A stretch of 64,000 bases of DNA from an uncultured bacterium (GTDB lineage Bacteria; Verrucomicrobiota; Lentisphaeria; Victivallales; UBA1829). Shown in pieces: positions 26,017 through 32,901 of the stretch. Under the pieces are notes generated by a model that ran no database searches, was not told the origin of the DNA, and worked only from the letters and a program-made list of their open reading frames with translations. Both the position numbers and the translations under genes were made by a program. Each line of letters starts with the position of its first letter. Position 1 is the first letter of the stretch. The DNA lies in contig CACYHQ010000006.1 of NCBI GenBank assembly GCA_902774245.1, positions 1 through 64,000 of the forward strand, written 5' to 3'.

Positions 26017-27477
26017 ATGTCCGAATCGCAGACTCTCGCATCGACCATCGCCGGTTCCTGGTATCCCGGCAACCCCGCCCGCCTCAAAGCCACGATCGAC
26101 TCGTTCCTGGCTTCCTGCCCCGTTCCGGACAAGCCGTGCAACGTGATCGTCGTGCCCCACGCAGGTTATCCGTACTCCGGACCGACCGCGGGTTACGCCT
26201 ATGCCTCAATCGACCGCAAAAAGATCCGGCGCGTGATCCTGCTCGCCCCGAGCCACCGCTACGGCATCCGCGACCTCGCCGTCCTGCCGATGGCAGACGC
26301 CGTCTCCACGCCGCTCGGGACGATCCCGCTGGACACCGCCATGCGCAACGCCCTGCTCGGCGAAGCGATGTTCCGCGCGGACGACGGCGTACACCGGCTC
26401 GAACACAGCACGCAGATCCAGTATCCCTTCCTTCAGCACTGCCTCGGCGACTTCAAGCTTCTGCCGATTATCGTCGGCAATCTGAGCAACTCCGCCGCCG
26501 ACGCACTCGCCGCAGCCCTGAAGCCGTTCCTCGCCGACGACGCGCTCCTCGTCGTCAGCTCGGACTTCATCCACTACGGCAGCGACTTCGACTACAAGCC
26601 CTTCCCGCAGGACACCGAGGCGAAAACGCGCGCACTCAACCTCGACGCCGCCGACGCCATCTGTAAACGCGACATCGCCCGGTTCGAACGCATCGTGGAC
26701 GAATCCGGCGCGACCATCTGCGGACGCGAGCCGATCCGTGCCGCGCTCAGGATGCTCCCCGACGGCTGCACCGGTTCCGTGCTTCATTACGCGACCAGCT
26801 CGGACGGATCCCGCGACTTCTCACGGTTCGTCTGCTACTGCTCCATCGGATTCCATGCCGATTTCCCGCCCGCGCCGGAACGCGCCGAATCCGATGCGGA
26901 AACGGATTCCAGCTCGCTTTCCGCCTCGGACAAATCCTTCCTGCTCGATCTCGCCCGCCGCGCCATCCGGTACGCCCTGAACACGCGCATGATCCCCACT
27001 GCGGACGCGCTCAAAGTCAATCAGGCTGCGCTGTCCCCCGCGCTCCGCAAAAACATGGGGGCGTTCGTGACGCTCAGCATGAAGCAGAACCACCGTCTGC
27101 GCGGCTGCATCGGCGAGATCCAGCCGTACCGCCCGCTCTGGAAAGCCGTCCTCGGGCGCGCCGTCGACGCGGCCTTCCGCGATCCGAGGTTCCTCCCGCT
27201 CACCGCGCAGGAATTCGCCGACGTCGAGATCGAGATCTCCGCCCTCACGCCCGCCGTCCCCGTTGCCTCCTGGCACGACATCGTGATCGGACGGCACGGC
27301 ATGACCCTGACCAAAAACGGACGGTCCGCCGTCTTTTTGCCGCAGGTCGCGCCCGAACAGGGCTGGGACATCGAGGAGACGCTGACCAACCTCGCGATGA
27401 AGGCCGGACTTCCGCCGGACGCCTGGCGCGAGGGCGCGTCGTTCACCGTGTTCGAAGCCATCGTCTTCCACGAGTAA
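26017..27477 (+). CDS. MEMO-AMMECR1 fusion (AmmeMemoRadiSam proteins B and A)
   Basis: The 486 residues join two families usually encoded separately. The N-terminal part is MEMO-like: SWYPGNPARLKATIDSFL, VVPHAGYPYSGPTAGYAY, LLAPSHRYG, HRLEHSTQIQYPFL and SSDFIHYG carry the metal-type His/Asp positions. The C-terminal part, from about residue 305, is AMMECR1-like, with RLRGCIGEIQPYRPLWKAV and the WDIEETLTNLAMKAGLPPDAW block. The third partner of this system, a radical SAM protein, is not in the window. The ATG at 26017 follows AAGGAG by eight bases. Biochemical function is unknown. Confidence 0.9.
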   Translation: MSESQTLASTIAGSWYPGNPARLKATIDSFLASCPVPDKPCNVIVVPHAGYPYSGPTAGYAYASIDRKKIRRVILLAPSHRYGIRDLAVLPMADAVSTPLGTIPLDTAMRNALLGEAMFRADDGVHRLEHSTQIQYPFLQHCLGDFKLLPIIVGNLSNSAADALAAALKPFLADDALLVVSSDFIHYGSDFDYKPFPQDTEAKTRALNLDAADAICKRDIARFERIVDESGATICGREPIRAALRMLPDGCTGSVLHYATSSDGSRDFSRFVCYCSIGFHADFPPAPERAESDAETDSSSLSASDKSFLLDLARRAIRYALNTRMIPTADALKVNQAALSPALRKNMGAFVTLSMKQNHRLRGCIGEIQPYRPLWKAVLGRAVDAAFRDPRFLPLTAQEFADVEIEISALTPAVPVASWHDIVIGRHGMTLTKNGRSAVFLPQVAPEQGWDIEETLTNLAMKAGLPPDAWREGASFTVFEAIVFHE

Positions 27478-27505
27478 GGAAAGAACGTCCTTTCGAGACT
27501 CTTCG

Positions 27506-27627
27506 CATGATCCGGGCTAGCATTTCGGACAGCGGAAAAGATAAAAGAATCGATTGAGCGTGACGGACGACTGTCGTCATCACCGATTGAGGTTAATTAC
27601 TTTTCAAACAAAGACTTTTATCCGCTA
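27506..27627. repeat. Conserved intergenic element, copy A
   Basis: Copy A of an element repeated at 31103-31230. The left block (CCGGGCTAG, TTTCGGAC, GCGGAAAAGATAAAA) and right block (30 bases, 27586-27615, identical to 31187-31216) are conserved. Between them each copy has a different stem-loop, here GACGAC/GTCGTC. Confidence 0.85.
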
Positions 27628-27677
27628 AAGGAACAAACTTTTTTTCAAAAAAAAGTCGTAAAAAATTAAAAAACGGC

Positions 27678-27705
27678 TTGAAATCTCCCCTAAATGGGTT
27701 ATATT
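27678..27705 (+). promoter_or_regulatory. Promoter of module A
   Basis: TTGAAA (27678-27683), 16 bases, TATATT (27700-27705), about 100 bases before the next gene. Confidence 0.65.
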
Positions 27706-27803
27706 TTGTTTAAAACAAATGGAATCCCTGAGTGTTTTAAGAGGGGAACAACTTACAACCGCCCAGCCTCGATTGAGCTGGACAGAAACGAGATAGGAAC
27801 AAC

Positions 27804-28532
27804 ATGAAACACATTCTCCCCATCCTCACCGCCGCGCTTGCTCTCATGGTCACGACCGCGTTCGCTGAAACCTATCAGTTTGACAAATATGTAGTTACCA
27901 CAACTCCATATACCAATCAAAATAATAACGGAATGGGTGAAGGCAGCTATTATACCATTAAATTCACCTCGGATGCCAGGCTTTATTTGTTGGATCAGCT
28001 TAATACCATTTACGATGGCAAACAAACTGAAACGTTAAAAGCGATGGGTATTACGCAGTATGGATATGTTGATTCTACTGGTAAGACACACAGGTTTTCA
28101 GTAGATAATACCAAAAACTATACTTCATTTGATGGTTTTGATTATTATGATGATAAAGGGAAGCAAAACTATAAGCGTACGGCATACGATCTTGGCGGAT
28201 TTAAGGCTGGAGATGAAATTCAAATTTGGATGACAGATGGAACTACATCCATTGCTTCCAATACCCATGTTGATGATTATTCAAGCAGATATTATGGAAG
28301 AGGAGAGGACCTTCTGAATAAAGACATGCCTGTTGCTCAGCTTTATATGTATAATTCCACTGGCAATCAGGTCAATTTTGGTCTTTACGTTATAGCCAAT
28401 GAAGGTATCGAAAGCGATGGTCCTGTCCCTGTCGGTTCTCCTCTTCCCGGCGGGGTTCAGATCGCTCTGATCGCGGGTCTCTTCGGTCTCGGATTCTGGT
28501 ATGTCCGCCGCAGAAAAGCCGTTGTTGCCTGA
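27804..28532 (+). CDS. Secreted protein with G-x-P-L-P C-terminal anchor (module A)
   Basis: The 242 residues have a Sec signal peptide (MKHILPILTAALALMVTTAFAE). A Tyr/Asn/Asp-rich central domain with no family I recognise follows. The end reads VPVGSPLPGG, then a hydrophobic helix and WYVRRRKAVVA. This end resembles PEP-CTERM and VPLPA-type sorting signals recognised by exosortases. DNA for the two ends is GC-rich and for the middle AT-rich. A terminator follows 50 bases later, then the large TPR-like gene. The same C-terminal pattern occurs in the genes at 31.3 and 32.0 kb. Confidence 0.85.
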   Translation: MKHILPILTAALALMVTTAFAETYQFDKYVVTTTPYTNQNNNGMGEGSYYTIKFTSDARLYLLDQLNTIYDGKQTETLKAMGITQYGYVDSTGKTHRFSVDNTKNYTSFDGFDYYDDKGKQNYKRTAYDLGGFKAGDEIQIWMTDGTTSIASNTHVDDYSSRYYGRGEDLLNKDMPVAQLYMYNSTGNQVNFGLYVIANEGIESDGPVPVGSPLPGGVQIALIAGLFGLGFWYVRRRKAVVA

Positions 28533-28580
28533 ACTGTTCAAGGAGATTGTGTTCTTTTGAACAGTCATCCATGAAATCCT

Positions 28581-28613
28581 CCCCGGTTGGGAAACTGACC
28601 GGGGCTTTTTTTT
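28581..28613 (+). terminator. Rho-independent terminator or attenuator inside module A
   Basis: CCCCGGT (28581-28587), loop, ACCGGGG (28598-28604), then CTTTTTTTT. It lies between the secreted-protein gene and the TPR-like gene, with no clear promoter after it, so the latter may depend on read-through. Confidence 0.85.
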
Positions 28614-28668
28614 GAACTACGCAACCACGCATCGGGAAAACCGCTCCACGATGCACCCCGGGAGAAAA

Positions 28669-30954
28669 ATGAAAAAGACCAGACTCATTCTTGTTATTGT
28701 CCTGATTTCGGTCGTTCTGCTCGCTTGTCTCGGATTCCTGGGGTATTTCGGTGTCAAAACGATGCGCCGGAGCCATTTGCGCTCGGAAGCGCGGAAAGCC
28801 TTCGCCGCGGAGGACTGGAAGAAGGCGGAAAGACTATTGAACGAATATGTCGCACGGGACCCCGACAGCGAGGAGGATTTCGTCCGGCTGGCACAGGTCT
28901 ATAATCATCTTGGCAATACGGACGAGGAGATGCGCTGCTGGCACAAGGCAAGCGCACTGAATCCGCTGAAGTCGGAGTACTGGGACAATTACACCGGATG
29001 CGCCACGAATGCCCGCGACTTCGACCATCTTTTCTCGTCCCTGAGCCGCAGGACTCTTCAAACAGCAAAACTGGCTCCGAAGGAAATGATGCTGTACCTC
29101 ATCAGCGCGGTCATGACGAACCACACGAAAGAGGCGGAAAAGCTTTATGAGAATATGCGCAAGGCATACCCGGACGCTTTCCGAAAGGATGATCTCGGTC
29201 GTTTTGCGGAGTTTCTGGTAACATACGATAAGCTCACCGCCGCCGAACGTTCGAGATTCATCGAACAGGGTATCCAGTCAGACGATCCCGTCGTCCGGCT
29301 GGCATCCATTTTGCAGCGCCTCGTCAATTTGGAATTGTCCGGCGGAACCGCGGAATCCGTCAATGAACAGGAAGAAACGCTGCTGAAACAGGCGGTCGAG
29401 CTGAACCGGTTCGCCGCGACTCCGATTCTGGCGAACTTCTACTTTTCCCGGCTGAAATTCGATTCCGTAATTGAAACCGCCGAACCCTATCTGGCGGACA
29501 TCCCTCATATTCAGCTGTCGGTCGTTTATGCGGAGAGCTGCGTGTACGATGCGCAGCCGGAGAAGCTGAAACCGCTTGCCAAAAAGTTCCATACACTCGG
29601 GCCGAGGCACAGGATCCTGGCATCCTATTTCGATGCGCTGTACGATTTCACTCAAGGGGTGGAGAAGAACGACGATCTCGTCAAACACATGCAGGAGGCG
29701 CGCGGCATCGTACAGACACCCCTCGCCAATCTGATCAATCTCCAGATCGCGCTCAACAATGACACTTTGGAGAAGATTTGCACGACCTTCGAAACGATCA
29801 TGAAGGCTCCGCCGTTCTACAATCTGCGGGAAAGGGCTTGTGCTGCGGTCCGTCACTATCTGGAGACGAAGATCGTTGAAAAACCTGAACTCGCCGAAGA
29901 TCCGCGGATGGTCAAACTCACCCAACTCATTTCGGAAATCGATAAAACGGACCCCTTCCTGATGCGCATCATAATTACCGACCAGATGAAACGGAATGTG
30001 CTGACCCGGCAGATCATTCAGGAAAAACTGGAGGCGTTTCCTGACGATCCGTATCTTCTGGAAGTGGCTGCCGAGTTTGAGCTCTTCAACGGCAATCCGG
30101 AACAATGCCTCGATTACGTCGAACGCTTCTATGCGCTGGAGATCGAGGAGCGCTCCAATACGTTCGATCTCCTGCACATGCTCGCGCTGGAGCTCACGGG
30201 AAAGATCGACGAGGCCGCGAAGGAATTCACCGCCCTGATCGAGAACAACGAAATGAACCGGGGGCTCCTCTCCCGTTATCTCAATTTCTGTATTGACCAT
30301 AAGCGCGGGGAGGAACTGTCAAAAATGGCGGAACGTCTTGAGACCTCAGATGCGCCGGATCTGACGGCGTTGGCTCCGTTCTTCCGGGCGGAGGAAATGT
30401 TCCTTCAGGGAAAGACGGAGGAAGCGCTTTCCCTGCTCGAAAAGGCAAAGACGGACCAGCCGGACTTCGAACTTTATGCGGCGGATAAGTTCAGCACCTG
30501 CGGCAGGGTGGATCAAGCGCTTTCCCGCTACCTCGCACTGGTCGGCAGACATTCCGACCAGCGAGTGATCCTGGCCAATATCGCCGGGCTTTACCTGGCA
30601 AAAGGAAAGAAGGAAGAAGCCCTTTCCTATGCGAAACAGGCGTGGGAAACAAATCATGACGATGGACTCGTCCAGTTCGTCTACGCGAAAATGCTCGCTG
30701 AAAACGGGCAGTATCAGGATGCGGCAAGCGTCCTCAATATCCCGAACCGCAAAGTCGAGCTGCCGGATGAGATCATGAATCTTTGGACGGACATCATGCA
30801 CCACGCTATCGAAGACAGCATCGCCGGCGAGAGATACATGCAGGCGGAAGAACAGTGCAAGCATCTGCTCGTCTTCGTGCCGGATGATACGTTTGCCAAA
30901 GAAAGCATGGAAAAAGCCCGGAGAAGACTCGGGCAGCGAAGCTCGGGAAAGTGA
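28669..30954 (+). CDS. Membrane-anchored TPR-like repeat protein (module A)
   Basis: The 761-residue product has an N-terminal membrane helix (LILVIVLISVVLLACLGFLGYFG) and YFGVKTMRRSHLR, then helical repeats of TPR type (ARKAFAAEDWKKAERLLNEY, LAQVYNHLGNTDEEMRCW, and near the end LYLAKGKKEEALSYAKQA). It is a clear paralogue of the protein at 32902-35271; both end with a block containing RYMQAEEQCKHLL. TPR proteins accompany PEP-CTERM systems (PrsT family), so an assembly role is possible. The start at 28669 has GGGAG close upstream. Confidence 0.85.
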   Translation: MKKTRLILVIVLISVVLLACLGFLGYFGVKTMRRSHLRSEARKAFAAEDWKKAERLLNEYVARDPDSEEDFVRLAQVYNHLGNTDEEMRCWHKASALNPLKSEYWDNYTGCATNARDFDHLFSSLSRRTLQTAKLAPKEMMLYLISAVMTNHTKEAEKLYENMRKAYPDAFRKDDLGRFAEFLVTYDKLTAAERSRFIEQGIQSDDPVVRLASILQRLVNLELSGGTAESVNEQEETLLKQAVELNRFAATPILANFYFSRLKFDSVIETAEPYLADIPHIQLSVVYAESCVYDAQPEKLKPLAKKFHTLGPRHRILASYFDALYDFTQGVEKNDDLVKHMQEARGIVQTPLANLINLQIALNNDTLEKICTTFETIMKAPPFYNLRERACAAVRHYLETKIVEKPELAEDPRMVKLTQLISEIDKTDPFLMRIIITDQMKRNVLTRQIIQEKLEAFPDDPYLLEVAAEFELFNGNPEQCLDYVERFYALEIEERSNTFDLLHMLALELTGKIDEAAKEFTALIENNEMNRGLLSRYLNFCIDHKRGEELSKMAERLETSDAPDLTALAPFFRAEEMFLQGKTEEALSLLEKAKTDQPDFELYAADKFSTCGRVDQALSRYLALVGRHSDQRVILANIAGLYLAKGKKEEALSYAKQAWETNHDDGLVQFVYAKMLAENGQYQDAASVLNIPNRKVELPDEIMNLWTDIMHHAIEDSIAGERYMQAEEQCKHLLVFVPDDTFAKESMEKARRRLGQRSSGK

Positions 30955-31102
30955 ACGGAATCACTGCAGCCGGTCGAACAAAGGCCGTAGAATCCTGTCA
31001 TCAGGAAACAATGTAATGGTTTTGTGTTCCTGATCGGGGTATTCTGCTATTCGCTCATCATCTTTTTTCCCAAAAAAACAAACCGTGTCAAAAAAAGATA
31101 TT

Positions 31103-31230
31103 CATGACCTCCGGGTTAGTCTTTCGGACGGCGGAAAAGATAAAAAAATATCGATTCTGCTTGCATGATAGAAATCAACAATGCAAATTGAGGTTAATTA
31201 CTTTTCAAACAAAGACATTTACCCTCTAAG
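31103..31230. repeat. Conserved intergenic element, copy B
   Basis: Second copy of the element at 27506-27627. Blocks CCGGGTTAG, TTTCGGAC, GCGGAAAAGATAAAA and the 30 identical bases at 31187-31216 flank a different stem-loop (TTGCAT/ATGCAA, 31160-31186). Confidence 0.85.
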
Positions 31231-31278
31231 AAAACATTCTTATTTTTCCGAAAATTCACACTTTTTTATAAGATTCCC

Positions 31279-31307
31279 TTGAAAAACCGCTTCCGGCAGT
31301 GTATAGT
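31279..31307 (+). promoter_or_regulatory. Promoter of module B
   Basis: TTGAAA (31279-31284), 17 bases, TATAGT (31302-31307), 37 bases before the ATG. Confidence 0.7.
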
Positions 31308-31343
31308 TTTATAATAAAGATTGAATTTGGAGACTAAGGCTTC

Positions 31344-31811
31344 ATGAAACAGCTTCTGACAATTCTGGCGATCTTCCTGCTCGCGGCGGGCTTCTCGTTC
31401 GAGACCCTCGCCGTGGATGCGTTCGACGCGTCCAAAGCGGGCGAATACGCCGTGTCCGCGGAAGCTGTCGAGGCGGAATCCGCCGTTCAGGATGAAGCCG
31501 CCGTTTCGCTCTTCCTCTTCACCCGCTCTATCAAGTCCGCCGCTTCGGAATTCCTGCACCGCGAACTCGGCATCAGCACCGTTCACGGCCAGCCGCTCCC
31601 CGGCGTTCTGATCTCACTTCTCCTCGGGGCGGCGTTCGGACTCGCCCGGAAACTCCGCAACGGCCACCGCTCGGCGCAAACTGAACAATCGGCGGAGAAC
31701 GCGTTCATTTTGACCGCGCGTCTTCTCCGCATGCAGATTTCTTATTTGTATCCGCCTAGCACCATTCACACGATCTCCCCTGGACCGGATTTATTCTGTC
31801 AGCGGGAATGA
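31344..31811 (+). CDS. Small secreted protein with internal G-x-P-L-P segment (module B)
   Basis: The 155 residues begin with a signal peptide (MKQLLTILAIFLLAAGFSFETLA), followed by an Ala/Glu-rich stretch. HGQPLPG, a hydrophobic segment (VLISLLLGAAFGLA) and RKLRNGHR follow. Unlike its neighbours, about 50 further residues follow, ending LFCQRE, so the anchor is not at the very end. A lost stop or older frameshift could have added this tail. A hairpin (31821-31829 with 842-850) lies just after the stop. Confidence 0.65.
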   Translation: MKQLLTILAIFLLAAGFSFETLAVDAFDASKAGEYAVSAEAVEAESAVQDEAAVSLFLFTRSIKSAASEFLHRELGISTVHGQPLPGVLISLLLGAAFGLARKLRNGHRSAQTEQSAENAFILTARLLRMQISYLYPPSTIHTISPGPDLFCQRE

Positions 31812-32004
31812 GGTGGGATTCCCCGGCGTATTGACTCCTTGACGCCGGGATTCTGCGGCCGCGGCCCACGGAGCGCTGCGAGCCGGATTCCAAAGTCAAC
31901 AAATGCTCCGAAACCGCTTCCGGTTTCTTACAACAAAACACAAAACAAGACCGGAAGCATGGCGGACCGTCCGCCAGAACATAATAAATGAAAGGCAATC
32001 TACA

Positions 32005-32625
32005 ATGAAACTTCACAATCTCCTTCTCACCGCCGCTCTCTTTGTCTCCTCCGCCGTCGCTTTTGCCGCCTCGGAAGCGGTCGATTATTCCGATTATTCC
32101 TGGTATAATGAATCCGGCAAAAACACCATCAACGTGACGTTAACACAATTTGACAACCAGTGGGGATTCACATATGCTGTTTACGATGTAAATGAGTATA
32201 ATAAGGTTATCGAAGGAAAAACCTTCAATTCCCTGAAAAAGGAACAGGAATATGCCTTCGCCAAACTGAAGGATGCTGGTAAAATCTGGAATCTGACGAA
32301 ACCCGAACATAAAAACGGTTCCGCCGTAACCAAGATTACTCTTCCCTCGGACAAAACCAAAGTCACGTTCGGCGTTATCTGCTACAATCAGGATGTGACC
32401 TCTGTTCCCAACGTCTCCAAAAATTACTATTTCTACAATCTGAAAGATTCTCCGCATAACACTGTTTACTACGGCTTCATCAACGGCAACGAAGGCGGCG
32501 GCAACGACAAGGCTGCCCAGGTCACTTTCGGCGCTCCGCTTCCGGCCCCGGTCATGACGCTGCTCATCGCCCTCGGCTTCGGCGCCGCGCTGGTGATGTA
32601 TCGCAACCGCAAGGTGAAAGCCTGA
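32005..32625 (+). CDS. Secreted protein with G-x-P-L-P C-terminal anchor (module B)
   Basis: The 206 residues have a signal peptide (MKLHNLLLTAALFVSSAVAFAA) and a Tyr/Asn/Lys-rich central domain of unknown family. The end reads VTFGAPLPAPVMTLLIALGF, then GAALVMYRNRKVKA. The anchor matches the pattern of the module A protein, while the central domain does not obviously match. The ATG at 32005 follows AAAGG. It precedes the second TPR-like gene. Confidence 0.85.
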   Translation: MKLHNLLLTAALFVSSAVAFAASEAVDYSDYSWYNESGKNTINVTLTQFDNQWGFTYAVYDVNEYNKVIEGKTFNSLKKEQEYAFAKLKDAGKIWNLTKPEHKNGSAVTKITLPSDKTKVTFGVICYNQDVTSVPNVSKNYYFYNLKDSPHNTVYYGFINGNEGGGNDKAAQVTFGAPLPAPVMTLLIALGFGAALVMYRNRKVKA

Positions 32626-32730
32626 GTATCGATTAACCCCCATATCGGGGAAGCCTCCGGGTTTCCCCGAAAGGGATGGCTCCATACCAGTCATCCTGCC
32701 AGAACCTTTTCATGAAGGAGACGGCAAAAA

Positions 32731-32775
32731 GCAGACAGCCCGTCTTTTCTCGGATGGACTGCCTGCTGGTTTTTA
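32731..32775 (+). terminator. Probable terminator between secreted-protein and TPR-like genes (module B)
   Basis: GCAGACAGCCC (32731-32741) pairs imperfectly with GGACTGCCTGC (32756-32766), followed by TGGTTTTT. It sits in the same relative place as the module A terminator. Confidence 0.6.
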
Positions 32776-32901
32776 CTCCGGCACGTATTTTCACCGGAAT
32801 CAGGAAATGGGAAGCTGAAGATCGAAGACAGATTCGCCGGCGTACCGCATGCGAATATCCGATACAAACAACAATGAACGGCAAAGAAAGATAAAACGTC
32901 T

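Larger units (their letters stand above)
27478..27803. other. Intergenic region with conserved element and promoter
   Basis: The 326 bases hold element A (27506-27627), an AT-rich stretch and a sigma70-type promoter (27678-27705), with a leader of about 90 bases. No gene is evident. Confidence 0.7.
30955..31343. other. Intergenic region with conserved element and promoter
   Basis: The 389 bases contain a long hairpin without U-run (ATCAGGAAACA at 31000-31010 with TGTGTTCCTGAT at 31023-31034), element B and a promoter (31279-31307). No gene is evident. Confidence 0.7.
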
